Of a stretch of 64,000 bases of DNA, positions 45,520-58,200 are shown one piece after another. Where the stretch lies: contig NC_080672.1 in the NCBI RefSeq assembly GCF_030247195.1, forward strand, positions 188,735,201 to 188,799,200, read 5' to 3'. The stretch comes from Topomyia yanbarensis (lineage: Eukaryota; Arthropoda; Insecta; Diptera; Culicidae). The translations under genes were made by a program, and so were the position numbers. How positions within the stretch are numbered: position 1 is the first letter of the stretch; every line of letters starts with the position of its first letter. The notes under the pieces are model-generated. The model was not told where the DNA came from and made no database searches. It saw only the letters and a list, made by a program, of their open reading frames with translations.

Positions 45520-46291
45520 CTGTGCTTTACGCTTCAAGGTATCCTTCGCATAGGCCAATCTGTGGGTCCACTTTGGATTGGCCGATCTGCAGGCCCAAAA
45601 ATTATTGCGTTTTACCTGTGCTAGAGCTAGACGGTATTCTCTATCTACGGGCAAGCATGATTTCCTTTTCAATGCATTTGCTGCGCTACACTTACTTTTC
45701 TCACACACATTTTTCCAGTTTTCCTCTACAGATGTAGTGAGTACGCTTGGTACTTTATGGTTCAGGGATAATTGCTCTAGGAACTTATTTTGTAGACTAT
45801 CACTCTTTAAGAGGGAAATGTATACATTTAATCGTCGCTTAGGTTTTACGCTCTGCAATTGCGCATCTACGATTGATAATCGTCGCTCCTTTACGTCGCA
45901 TATTAATTTTTTGTGATCTGTCAGAAGATTTGGCTTGGTGCACTGCATTCTAGTCAGAAACAACTTGAACTCTTGAACTTAATGGAGTCAAAATGTGATC
46001 TACCTGGCTGGAGAATCGCCCATTGCTCCACGTACACTTTAACTCTGAGTTCGCATTAGCATGTGTACTCTGAACGGCTAAGTTATGTAACAGAAGGAAA
46101 AACCGCATCTGATTCCCATTTTCGTTTAATTGGTCATGTCCAACATATTTGCCTATTTGCCTATCAGATGCGAATTGAAATCGCCATCTGAAACTTGTTG
46201 GCAATCCAGATTCACTTCTTGTAAGGCCGCCACATGGATGCGGCGAGAAGTCTACGCATCTAATGCATCGCGCTTCTCTAAAAGGGGACAC
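45520..46291 (-). pseudogene. RTE-like LINE endonuclease and linker (right part of split element)
   Basis: On the minus strand, NENGNQMRFFLLLHNLAVQS and CTWSNGRFSSQVDHIL (46140-45970) match the C-terminal half of the apurinic-like endonuclease. PNLLTDHKKLICDVK follows (the SDH motif region) with a basic linker down to ALAQVKRNNFWACRS and YAKDTLKRK. At 45520 it meets the gypsy target duplication and resumes at 38740. The endonuclease nicks the target DNA. Frame breaks near 45955 show decay. Confidence 0.78.
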
Positions 46292-47261
46292 CCGTTTGTG
46301 TTAAGTGAAGCATATCTCAACCTCATTTTTTCTTCAATTAAGACAGGTATCGTTGGGGAGCTTGGGTTGCTTATCTATCCTTCCGGCCATCATATCGTAT
46401 AGTAGATACACTTAATATGTGTAATATGCGATATGATACTTGGTGCAAAAAGTGCATAAATTACCTGGCAATCTTCTTTCATTTGATTGTCTGCTCAGGA
46501 AATCATTTTCCGTACCCAAATATCACATGTGACGCCCAGTTATAAATGGAGAAAACCACGAGGATGGTGGATACAAGGCCAAGTGCTTCCTGGCTGGTAC
46601 CAAAACGATAAGCAAAAGGAAAGTAAGGGTTATGTTCGGGGTCTGGAAGGAGAGCATTTCGCATTTATTTTCATTTTTTGTTTTGTCTTTTCATTTGTTT
46701 CTCGTGCTACAATATATGCAACTCGGTGCAAGAGAACGTGATGGCCAACGAAACGGAAAGCCAATAACCCAAACAGATCAGGAACAGGAAGGAGGACTAC
46801 GAACAAGAAAACAAACAACAGATGAGAAATCGTTTACTTATTTATTATAACTACGATACTAATCACAATTGTTTTGCTTTTATTGTGCTTTTCTTGTTTC
46901 GTTTCAGCAAACCAAAATCTATACGGACTAGCACATACGAACAGTTAGGCTTCGTAGGTTCTCATCTTGACAGAGTCTAGATGGGCCGATGAACGTCTAC
47001 CAGGGTGTGGGCTGAGAAATGACATAGACAATGACACTGTACGAGATGGCGCTGGGCCTGTGGCCTTCGACTGGCATGGTCCATTCTCATTGATTCGGAA
47101 GTCTTTTTGGCTGTTTGGTAGATATGTGCTCCTACTTGCAAGTTGATCAATTCGCTTGGGTGGGGGGCATGTGGATCCTACTAGTTGTACTCTAGTACTC
47201 TTTTGATCGTGAGTATGAGGCTAGTTCAGGACAGGAGTGCAGGACTGGCACCTACGAGATA
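46292..47261. other. Spacer, nothing recognised
   Basis: Open frames at 46487 and 46630 are not recognisable. T-rich tracts (gttttgtcttttcatttg) and a purine-rich stretch are the only features. Confidence 0.45.
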
Positions 47262-47284
47262 CACTGAAACCTCCATTTACGAAC

Positions 47285-48200
47285 TCCTTTTTACATTTCT
47301 TATAAAAGAAATGTATAGGATTCGCTCAAACTTTCAAGATTTTTTCCGAGGCCCGGAGGGCCGAGTCTTATATACCAATCGACTGAGCTCGACGATTTGG
47401 GACAATGTCTGTGTGTGTGTGTATGTAACGGACAAATTCTCATTCGTGTTTCTCAGCAATGGCTGAACCGATCTTATCCAAACCAATTTTAAACGAAAGA
47501 ACTAAAAAACAGTATGAACGCTATTAATTTGTTTTTGATTCTGATGTTTAGTTTTTAAGATATGAATGTTTGAATGCGTAAAATTGGCGTTTTTGGCAGT
47601 TTTTTTAAATTATCTGCCGAAGTTGACAATATAGATTAACAATTTATATGATTTTAGACAGCTTTAATGAATACCTTTCGAACAAGCTATAGATTGTTGA
47701 AATCGGACTATTATCAAAAGAGATATTAAACATTAAATGCGGACGAAAGATTTTTCTCATTTCCCATTGCCAGAAATATGACCAAAAACATGTAATCTAT
47801 TATTAACGCCAAAACGGCTTATTTTAGGTCAATAGTATCTTCGGAGAATTTAATGGAGGTAATATGCCCTTTCTTTTGGTATTGTGCTTTTGCTGATTAA
47901 TCCCCTTATGAGTGAGATATTTTCACAAATTTTCTTGGAAGTGATTATATCGAAATGATGCCTTCAGCAAATTTGTAGCTCTTACTTTTGCGAATAACTT
48001 TACTGAAGACTTCAAATATCTATTTTGAATACTTTAAAAGTTATGGCTTGTTGTTTGTGGATTACTCTTTGTCGCCTATTTATTGTTCAATATAGTAATA
48101 ATCCATTGAAATAAGCCAAACATTATTTCGATAAATCGAATTTTGTATTCCATTTTTCTATCTACAACCGCTAGAAATAATCACCGAACACTTTCAAGTT
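47285..48200 (+). mobile_element. GGCCCGGAGGGCC-family element, copy c
   Basis: Starts 1 bp after the left pogo-like TIR with acatttcttataaaagaaat, closest to copy a. It carries the conserved box, a short TG run and cagcaatggctgaaccgatc. The right end is uncertain. Confidence 0.65.
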
Positions 48201-50330
48201 GTCTGGAAGGAACTTGATAACTTATCAGTGCAAAAATGTTCATTTGTGCGAACCTTCTGACTTATGACCATCGGATCGATCTGAAACCTTTCGGAAAATG
48301 AAAAGCGAAATAAATAACTCCAAGCAACGGCGTAGCCAAGAGAAGGTTTTGGGGTTTAACACATTACAACCCCCCCCCCCCCCCCCCAACACACCCAAAA
48401 AAATATTGGATCGAAGTTGAAAATTTATTGATGCAGACTGATTTAATTCAATATTACAAAAAACATTATCTGATCCGTAGATTGATAACCTGTTGTTGTA
48501 AACATCATGAGGACTTTTGATAAATTGTCGGAATGGGGTCCTGATATGTAACTGATCTATTGGTCTTGATTTCACAGTTGTCTAATAGCATCAATATCAA
48601 ATTCCTGCCTGAAAACATTCCAATAGAAAATTCCAGAGTTCTGTAATCAATCATAATCCTCAGATTTATTTTCAAATTTTCAGCTTTTTTCCTACACAAT
48701 GTTACGAAAGCTTATTAAACAATTTTTCCTAATAAGTTTGTGAAAATTATAAACTATTTGAAATTTTTTAATAGTTTTATTTTTTATTTAACCGTGACTT
48801 TTTAATAAATAGTGACCATCGCTTCACAACGTAGTCTATTTTTCATGGCTTACGGTGAGCACGATCTCTCGAATTGCTGAACTGAAAATTATGGAATAGA
48901 AATTAATTTTTAGTATTCTTTACAGACCCGCTGGTGCCCTAAGACGATTTCGCTAGATTTTCAGAGCACTGTGCACCCAGTGCATTAACGCAAGTGACGG
49001 AAGGTTATCGAAAAGATTCGTGAAAAAGAAAATTCCAGTAATGATGATGATTTTCCCAAACGGTTAATTTTCGAGAGGTTTTTATTTGTTCTTTGGCATT
49101 AGGATTAGCGATAATCATTTAAATCAAGGATACTACTGGGAAGTCACCTTTAGAAAAAGTCGATGTCAAAGTAAAATTTGGAACTATGCACGCATGCACT
49201 TCAGAGATAGCGTGATATCAGGAGCTGCGATTTCATTTCAACGCTTTTTTGTTGAAAGGGCGATACTTACAAATGAAAACATAGGGCTTTTTTCATACAT
49301 GCGAATGAGGACTTTGAAACGCAACAAATTAACCTAAAAATTTTAATTCTACGATATTGCTTTCTTAAACTACAGCAAAAATACAACGGGCGAAACTGTA
49401 TTTTTGTTTGTTTATTTAAAGTTTAAAGCAAACAAACAGGGCGATACTTTTTTTGCTAGCAGTTTAGAGGCGAAACTGTTATTTTCGTATTTTTTAGGAT
49501 TATCAAGCTGATACCAGCTGTAAATAGTAACAATGATCTCTACTGAAAAAAACACGGACGAAATCGGTGGTGTAGAACGGTAGTTATTGTAAAAAACGTA
49601 AGGGCGATACTTCAATGTTGATAGGTGGGACCAAAAAAGTAAACAATCACCAAAGGGGCGATACTATCATTTTGTCAATTGCAATAGCAAAAACAAATTT
49701 TAATTTAATAATTTCAAATACTTTATGAAGTTTTGGGTTTCGATCACTGAATCATGCAATCTAGGATGTAAAAAAACACAATAGTTCTTAAATAGGAAAT
49801 AGAACCAAGTCTGGAAATATTCACCGTTGATTTTCTTTGAATGGTATCACTGCTAGTATCGCCCTTTTCAAGAAAAAGCGTCGATTTCTTAGTTCTCAGT
49901 CGCGTTGGAAATTTGAGTAAAATATAAACTTCAAATCGATTCAAAAAAAATTCTTTTGTTTTTTTGTTTCAGTTCAATATATAACCCCTTTAGGAAAATT
50001 CAGTTTTCCCACCACAATATAGATATTTTATTAACAGAGCATTAACAATAATTCGTTGGTATGTCTATTTTATGGGCCATTTTTTCGCTTTCCCATTGAT
50101 TTGGTTTGAGATTTCTAGCACTGATGTTGTCCTATGCTGATTTGAGCGATTCTCTGAGTCCTGCCACTATCCCATGTAGTATGTGTTATCAAAAACATCG
50201 CGAAGCATCAAGTTCTAAATGCTCTCAAACGATATAATATCCGAAGAGTGATAAGAGTTATAAGAAATGTCTCATCACACTGTTAGGTTGATTAAACACG
50301 TTTTTACGTAATATTCGATTTACGTAACTT
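48201..50330. other. Unclassified repeats, no gene
   Basis: Holds a 20-base C run at about 48368. The word ccctaagacgatttcgctag (about 48938) recurs near 53474 inside the hAT-like element. Several gggcgatactt words occur between 49250 and 49660. No coding is recognised. Confidence 0.55.
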
Positions 50331-50464
50331 TTTTTACAAACTAAATTCGAAATAACGAACTCTTTTTTTACGAACTAAATTCGAATTAACAAACTCTTCT
50401 TGGAAAGTTTGAGTTCGTATATTACAGCATGAAGTTATATACTTATGTATTCTTAGTTAATTGT

Positions 50465-50880
50465 TACTAATATAAGTTGGGTATTTTCGGAATGGGGTTG
50501 ACGAGTGCATGACGGAAATCAATGTCTTGAGCCATTTTGGAATCCAAGATAGCGATTTCCGGTTTAGATAAATTCTCTATAGCCTCAACTATATGGGTAT
50601 TTTAGGAATGGGGTTGACGAGTGCATGACGGAAATCGATGTCTTGAGCCATTTTGGAATCCAAGATGGCGACTTCCGGTTTAGATAAATTCTCTATAACC
50701 TCAACAATATGGTTATTTTAGGAATGGGATTGACGAGTGCATGACGGAAATCGGTGTCTTGAGCCATTTTGGAATCCAAGATGGCGACTTCCGGTTTAGA
50801 TAAATTCTCTATAACCTCAACAATATGGGTATTTTCGGGATAGGGTTGACGAGTGCATGACGGAAATAGAACCCATATTA
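50465..50880 (+). repeat. 116-bp satellite, four forward units
   Basis: gacgagtgcatgacggaaat at 50500, 50616, 50732 and 50848, exactly 116 bp apart. Units carry ccaagatggcgacttccgg. Confidence 0.95.
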
Positions 50881-50889
50881 TTCGTTATC

Positions 50890-51370
50890 AAGAATAATGC
50901 TTAACCGGCAATCGTCATATTGAACTTGGAAAAGTTTCCAATTATGCATTTTCAGCATCTACTTGGCAAGCCCATTCCAAAAATACCCATATTGTTAGGG
51001 TTATCGAGAATATTGCTCAACCGGAAGTCGGCATCTTGGATTTCGAAAATGTTCCAATTGTCCATTTTCAGTATCTACTTGTCAAGCCCGTTCCAAAAAT
51101 ACACTTATTGTTAGAGTTATCGAGAATATTGCCCAACCGGAAGTCGCCATCTTGGATTTCAAAACGGTTCCAATTGTCCATTTTCAGCATCTACTTGTCA
51201 AGGCCGTTCCAAAAATACCCATATTGTTAGAGTTATCGAGAATATTGCTCAACCGGAAGTCGCCATCATGGATTTCAAAACGGTTCCAATTGTCCATTTT
51301 CAGCATCTTCTTGTCAATCCCGTTCCAAAAATACCCATATTGTCAGGGTTATCGAGAATATTGCTCAACC
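50890..51370 (-). repeat. 116-bp satellite, four inverted units
   Basis: ccgttccaaaaatacccata-type words at 116-bp spacing (caagccc at 50967 and 51083, variants at 51199 and 51315). It is the reverse orientation of the array to its left, giving a head-to-head array. Confidence 0.93.
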
Positions 51371-51499
51371 AACGAATATTAATAAGAATGTGAAGCAAAC
51401 TTTTTTTACGAACTAAATCCCAAATAACGAACACTTTTTTTACGAACTAATTCAATTTACGAACCCCCGGTTTGGTTCGTAAATGGAGGTTTCAGTGTA

Positions 51500-52811
51500 G
51501 TTAATTATTCAGGACTTGTTCTTATAATTATTAAGCTCGACCAAGCACACCGGCTCTCAGAAATGATAAGCAACCTTTTCGGGTCGGTGTGGTCTATTCG
51601 AGTCGAACCAGGCGGACATTCGGTTCGAGCAAACTTTATGGGGAATAGTGGATAAATATTTCTTAAGCCTTTACTGGCATAGACTCTTTTTGCGAAATCC
51701 TAAAATACCTTCACTGGTATAGCTACTCAGGATCATAATAATAGAAAAATTAAGGGGTTTGCCTGGTCCATAATGTAATGAATACGTATATTGACTAGAA
51801 CAGGGATAATGGAGTTATGTTATAAGATAGAGAAGAAACAGCACAGTTGTAGGAAAAGTATTCGCGAGTAAGGACTTATACTGCTAGTATGTTTACCTTT
51901 TCAATTAATAGTCGATTGATCCGCTTCGGACCTAGGGGACAAAAAGGAGATTAGGAAGAGACAGAAGCGGATTCAATGCGAAATTTGCCAATATGACGTT
52001 GACCCCAAGGCGATGGTAAGATGATTTTGCATAGGATGGCGGACTAGATGACACGACGTTACACGCTCTAAACTTGTGCCAAATAGTTTGCAAAAACGCT
52101 CATGCGAAGCCGGGTGCGCGGTCGTAGGTGTGACCATTAAACACTGCACACACTGTCAAGTGCAACGGTGAGACGGTAGGTGTACAGTTAATGCACATAG
52201 GTTGCAGAAATAGATTGTTGAGACAGCCCGATTGCACACCGATAAATAAAAATAACAATAACAATTAAGAGAGGCATCGTTAAGGCTCCTTGTAAATTAT
52301 TCTCCTCTCTTTGAGCGATCATTTGAGCCAAAAACATCGGATCTGTTGTGGTATCAGGCATGTCGGGCAAAATAGCTAGATGAATAACACTAGCATACCC
52401 ACAAGAGTTGTTGATAGAATCCTCCAATATATGGATAGAGGCAACCTGATCGCCCGCGTGAGGAGCATAATGTAAGGATCCCTTGTCAACGTTATGAACG
52501 TGATTGTGATGTTTTCGTGGTGCCGTGTTATTTCGCTGCTCTGTTAAAAAAGCGTTATTATAGGTGATTTCGGTTGCGTGAGGTATTGGTTGTGATATAG
52601 AACTGTAGCTGTACATCGTGATTCTAGATTCCCGGTATTAGCAACCCGTATTAATCACGTAATATCGAGATCCCGAGGATTTGTGTGAAAATATTACTTC
52701 AAAGCAACAGCACCGGCAACGTATTCTTTTGTTTCATCGGCCCTGATATCAAGCTGCTGAATGCGTCTATTATCTCATCGCGCAGCTTTGACCTACGATC
52801 GCACTTGAGAG
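51500..52811. other. Spacer with one unassigned open frame
   Basis: A 142-codon minus-strand open frame (52188-52616) has a hydrophobic run near its C-terminus (MPLLIVIVIFIYRCAIGL), which could be a membrane segment. No family is recognised, no promoter or splice context is evident, and coding status is doubtful. The rest is featureless. Confidence 0.35.
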
Positions 52812-54210
52812 ATGGATATGGCATGCGGAAAATGTAATCGAAGTGTTGAAAAGGCAAATTCGGTTATTTGTGGCGGTTTTTGCAACGGCTGGCGTGTATT
52901 TCATAAGCAATGCACTGGCCTAACTGATAATGAGCTTCATGCTTGCAACAACTCCAACATTTTCTGGATGCGTGATAGGTGTGTTTAGGGTTGCCACCTC
53001 TGGAGAGGCTTTAACCCGGAGATTTTCACTGAGCACCAGCTACTCTCACTGTGGAGGTCGAACGAGCATGCTCTCCTCCACAACTAACAGAAGAAGGAGA
53101 GCAAAGGAGGCAGAGCTGCGACATCACACTATGTGGTGTCGGTTATTCGTCACCAACAAATTTTAATTTTGCAGCAAAGGGGCAAAACTCACCTCCCTAG
53201 CCCAGTTAAGGATCGCTGTTGGAGTAGCAACAACACCGCAAGAACTCGTTTGATGTTGACCTAGTCAGTTGGATTAGAACAAATCTGCCAGACCTTAGTG
53301 CAGCTGGTGATAAGCACCACTAAGAGTGAAATGATTTGGTAAAATTGCAGTAAAATAACTTTTTTAGACCATTTTGAGCGACTTAGTGGAATGTAACATT
53401 TCAATTGTAGCACATAGCGAAATATTACTTTCCGTCGCGCATATGGCTTACCGAACGAGCAGCCGCTGGTCCCCTAAGACGATTTCGCTAGATTTTCAGA
53501 GCAGCGTGCACTAGCGCGACTTCCGGAAGGTTAATTTGTAGTAAATTTTATTTGTTTTTCATTTTCATTGCTTTGTGAAAGAAATTAGCAATATTTGGTG
53601 AATTCTTCGCCACCTTGAAACGAAGGGTTAGTAGGGGAAAATAAATCTGAACCAGAGTAATAATTTATTTAGACTTTTTAAATATTTTGTAAAGAATCAA
53701 TTAATTCCAAAAAAATTAAACCTATGCTTCTTCCCACCAAACCCGGAGAAATTGATGTAAAACCCGGAGATCGCTTCCGAAAACCGGAGTCTCCGGGTCA
53801 AACCCGGAGGGGTGGCAACCCTAGGTGTGTTGATGTGTTGGAAAACACTAGATTTCGCAGATCCTCCGGCTTCGACCATGAAAGAAGTTGCACTGTCAAG
53901 TTTCTCGAGTCCCAATGATAGATTCACGCTATTCTTGACAAATATCGGTAGCGACGTTAGCGAAGAACAGGTGTCAGATCTTGTGACCACATGTCTGGAT
54001 GCTAAAATGCCAATACTAGTGAAAAAGCTTGTACCAGCGTGGCAGGATACTTCGGCTCTTGACTTCGTTTCATTCAAAGTTGAATTGGATGCAACTTTAA
54101 AAGGAAAAGCGTTATCTCCAAAAACATGGCCTCGCGGTATACGGTTTCGAGAGTTTCGAAATAACAACCCCGCGTTTCCTTGGACCCCACCTCAACATGG
54201 AAATACATAG
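52812..54210 (+). pseudogene. LINE ORF1 (PHD-like finger plus C-terminal domain), disrupted
   Basis: From the ATG at 52812: MDMACGKCNRSVEKANSVIC, GGFCNGWRVFHKQCTGL, a PHD-type finger (CxxC...C...HxxC). It is then broken by an 838-bp insertion. The right part gives FTLFLTNIGSDVSEEQVSDL, LVPAWQDTSALDFVSFKVEL and TWPRGIRFREF up to a TAG at 54208. PHD-type fingers joined to such a C-terminal fold are typical of ORF1 proteins of CR1/L2-group LINEs, which bind element RNA. Rejoining leaves at least one frameshift. No ORF2 follows. Confidence 0.7.
52986..53823. mobile_element. 838-bp hAT-like MITE
   Basis: Perfect 13-bp ends TAGGGTTGCCACC (52986-52998) and complement (53811-53823). 8-bp target duplication GGTGTGTT at 52978-52985 and 53824-53831. 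TAGGGTTGCCA ends with 8-bp duplications are hAT-type. It is non-coding. Subterminal CCCGGAG words occur near both ends. Confidence 0.92.
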
Positions 54211-54425
54211 GCTTGCATGAGAACCGTAACAGATGTGAAAAATTGTTATGTCTTGTGTTGATTAACGTATTGCTACTTGTTATGTTTTAATGTATTGTAA
54301 TATTGCCTACTATGAAAGAAGCGTGTGTATTTTTGTACCTGTATTAATATTAATTGGTTGTAAATAATTTCAAAAAGACACCCAGTCAGTTGAAAAAAAT
54401 CAATAAAATGAAAATGAAAACATAA
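54211..54425 (+). other. 3' tail of the ORF1-only LINE derivative
   Basis: After the ORF1 stop, about 200 bp of AT-rich sequence leads to AATAAAATGAAAATGAAAAC, a polyadenylation-like signal and A-rich end, without any ORF2. Confidence 0.55.
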
Positions 54426-54429
54426 ATCG

Positions 54430-55210
54430 ACAGCTTCATCAGAGCAGACAAAGATACATAAGTAGCAACACCACCGTCGATCCGTCCTATTTGCAACCTG
54501 AAGGCAAATGCTGATAGGTCATCCTCATTAGTACAGTTTATTCCACAAGACCTCAGAAAACTAACTGGTCGATTATTTACTTCATCTACCACAAAGCCAC
54601 GTAGAACATTGAGTTCGTTCTCGGTTGGAAAACATCCAGTGAGCTGATGATAAATCGAACTGAACTGGCCAGCAGGTCCTAACGCTGCAGACAACGCGCA
54701 GTCTTACTGATGCTGGGTAAATCAACGGTACGGATGTTTTTTCTGTGCTTATCATTTAGACCATACATCGGCTGATACGAAATTTCTAACGATAGTGAGG
54801 GCGGGCGTACACATATTATACTATCGTAATGCGTTCGCGAGCCTGTAGTCCCTCGGTAAAAAACTTCGTAAACGTCCACGTTATTGTCTTCGGATGACGG
54901 TAGAAATACAAATTGATTGTCACTTTGATATACAATAATTCTGATATTATAGAGTCTCGAAAGAGCAGCGAAACATTCACCCCCACCCCAGAAGCCTGCA
55001 CATCGTAATCTGGCCAAATATATTGATAATTTGACGGGAAGTGGATCTTCCGCAAATGGGGCCAAATGATCGAAGTAATTACATAAATGAGACCCTACAT
55101 CGTTCACTGCGGTGTCTCTTACATGCTGAACATGAAACTCGAAGCGAGGGTTGGCCGGCGTGACACCATACATTTGGTGTACAAGATTTCCACGGTTATT
55201 TCGCTCTGAT
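54430..55210 (-). pseudogene. OTU-type cysteine protease fragment
   Basis: The minus strand from about 55200 reads GNLVHQMYGVTPANPRFEF, HLAPFAEDPLPVKLS, FWGGGECFAALSRLYNIRII and TTGSRTHYDSIICV. WGG...ALS...I.V and HYDS are hallmarks of the OTU deubiquitinase fold; the histidine of HYDS is the catalytic base. The N-terminal D-G-N-C signature is damaged: R-G-N runs straight into LVHQ with no cysteine, so it would be inactive. A frame break near 54690 separates the tail. OTU domains occur both in host proteins and in transposons; which this came from is not clear. Confidence 0.65.
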
Positions 55211-55289
55211 CGAAAAACTTTATGAAATATTTGTCATTAAATTTCCTGGATTTGTTTCTTACCCTATGCACCATGCTTAAGATGGATAC

Positions 55290-58200
55290 GTGAAGTCGAT
55301 TATAAGTGTTTTAGATGAATACAGATTCTATTCCCAAAATGGTTAACGAAACAATAAAACGTTCGCCCCGCCTGCTTCTTGGAGACTTTAACTCTCACGG
55401 TACAGAGTGAGGATGTCTGTACGACGATAATCGATCCTCGACAATTCAAGACCTTTGTGACAACTTTAATATGACAATTCTGAACACAGGGGAAATGACA
55501 CGGATTCCTAGACCACCAGCGCAAGCAAGTGCACTGGACATATCTCTAGGCTCGACATCACTACGGTTAGATTGCAAGTGGAAGGTAATATCTGATCCCC
55601 ACGGTAGTGACCACCTGTAATTGCAATCACCACTCGTTCAAGACCTTCGGAACCAATCAATGTTTACTATGACCTCACACGAAACATTGATTGGAAGAGC
55701 TACACTGCTGAGATATCCTAAACTATCGATTCAACACAGGTACTTCCCCCGGAGGAAGAGTATAAGTTTTTGTCCAACTCGAGTCTCGATATCGCGATTC
55801 AAACTCAGACGAAACGAGTACCCGACGGGAACACCCAAAAACGTTCTCCCAACCCGTGGTGGGACAAAGAGTGCTCAGACGTGTACGCGGAGAAGACTGC
55901 CGCATATAAAGCCTTCCGGAACGACGGGTTAGTCGCTAGCTATCGACTGCATGCGATATTAGAAAAGCGAATGAAAAATTTAATGAAAGCCAAGAAGCGC
56001 AGTTACTGGCGCCGGTTTGTCGACGGGTTAACAAGAGAAACATCGATGAGCACTCTTTGGGGCACGGCCCGACGTATGCGAAACCGAAACAGTACTAACG
56101 AGAGTGTGGAATATTCAAACCGTTGGATATTCGATTTCGCCAAGAAGGTTTGTCCGGATTCCGCCCCAGCACAGGAAATCTACCGCGCCACGTCGCCTTA
56201 CAATACCGCGAACGAAACACCGTTTACGATGGTGGAGTTCTCACTTGCTGCACTTGCTCACTTGTTGAATTTATTTAATAAGTTTCTTGAGGGTAACATT
56301 GTCCCACATGATTGGAGACAAGTGAGTGTCATCGCCATCGAAAAACCAGGAAAACCAGCCTCCGACCACAACTCGTATCGACCGATCGCAAATGCTATCC
56401 GGAAGTTATTCGAAAAAATGATCTTGTTTCGCCTCGACAATTGGGTCGAAGCAAATGGCTTACTGTCAGATACACAATTTGGCTTCCGCAAAGGCAAAGG
56501 GGCGAACGATTGCCTTGCGTTGCTCTCAACAGAAATTCAAATGGCATATGCTAACAAAGAGCAGATGGCATCAGTATTCTTGGATATTACGGGGGCTTTC
56601 GATTCAGTTTCTATCAACATTCTTTATGAGAAGTTGCACCAGCATGGTCTTTCACCAATTTTAAATAACTTTTCTAAACCTGTTGTCGGAAAAACAAATG
56701 CATTTCTCGCATGGTGATCTATCGACATCACGATTTAGCTACATGGGCCTTCCCCAGGGCTCATGTCTAAGCCCTCTTCTCTACAATTTTTACGTGAATG
56801 ACATTGACGAATGTCTTGTCAATTCCTGCGCGCTAAGGCAACTTGCAGATGACGGTGTGGTCTCTTTTACAGGTCCCAAGGCCGTCGACTTGCAAGGACC
56901 ACTGCAAAATACCCTGGACAATTTGTCTGCTTGGGCTCTCCAGCTGGGTATCGAGTTCTCTACGGAGAAAACTAAGCTAGTCGTATTTTCAAGGAAGCAT
57001 GAACCAGCGAAACTACAGCTTCAGTTAATGGATAAAACTATTGCTCAGGTTTCAACATTCAAATATCTCGGGGTCTGGTTCGACTCTAAAGGTACCTGGG
57101 GATGTCACATTAGGTATCTGAAACAGAAATGCCAACAAAGGAACAACTTTCTCCGTACAATAACCGGAACATGGTGGGGTGCCCACCCAGGAGACCTAAT
57201 CAGGCTGTACCAAACAACGATATTATCAGTGATGGAGTACGGATGTTTCTGCTTTCGCTCCGTTGCGAGCATACATTTCATCAAACTAGAGAGAATCCAG
57301 TATCGCTGCTTGCGTATTGCCTTGGGTTGCATGCACTCGACCCATACGACGAGTTTGAAAGTGCTGGCGGGTGTCCTTCCACCAAAAAAATCGATTTTAG
57401 GACCTCTCGTATCGATTGCTCATTCGATGCGATATTTTGAACCCATTGGTGATTGCAAATTTCGAAAGGCTTGTCGAGCTTAATTCTCAGACCCGATTCA
57501 TGTCCTTGTACTTCGATTACATGGCACCGAACATCAATTCATCTTCGTATAACGTTAACCGTGCTCATCTCTTAGATACTTCTGCCCCAACTGTATTTTT
57601 CGACACATCCATGAAGGAAGAGATTTGTGGAATCCCGGATCACATTCGTCCACAAGTGGTCCCAAATATTTTCTATAATAAATACCATCAAGTCGACTGC
57701 GGCAAAATGTTCTACACTGACGGATCAATTCTCGACGGGTCCACAGGCTTCGGTATCTTCAACGAAAATCTTGCTGCCTCATTCAAACTCAATGATCCTG
57801 CTTCAATTTACGTCGCAGAATTAGCTGCCATTCAGTATACTCTCGGGATCATTGACACCCTGCTCGCAGACCATTGCTTCATCGTTTCGGACAGTCTCAA
57901 TTCCATCAAGGCTATCCGTGCGGCGAAGCCTGGAAAGCACTCACTGTATTTCCTGGGGAAAATAAGAGAATATCTGAGTGCTTCATCTGAAAAATCGTAT
58001 CAGATTACCTTGGTTTGGGTCCCGTCGCATTGTTCTATTGCGGGCAATGAGAAGGCGGACTGTTTAGCCAAGGTGGACGCAGTAGAAGGCGACACTTACG
58101 AAAGACCGATTTGCTTCAATGAATTTTTCAGTATCTCTCGTTAGAGGACGCTCGAAAGTTGGCAAAGTTCATGGAGCAATGGGCATCTCGGACGGTGGCT

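Larger units (their letters stand above)
47262..51497. mobile_element. pogo/Tigger-like element span, 23-bp TIRs and TA flanks
   Basis: Left end CACTGAAACCTCCATTTACG (continuing AAC) at 47262 and its exact complement ending at 51497 are flanked by TA on each side (47260-47261, 51498-51499). TA duplications and a CAxTRAAACCTC-type end fit the pogo/Tigger branch of Tc1/mariner. Internal end-type words (tttacgaactaaattcg) recur at 50330-50400 and 51400-51450. The interior is filled with other repeats and has no transposase. Confidence 0.75.

Noticed and set aside
52188..52616. 142-codon minus-strand frame with a hydrophobic C-terminus
   Set aside because: Could encode a membrane protein, but no family, promoter or splice evidence supports a gene; mentioned only within a spacer entry.
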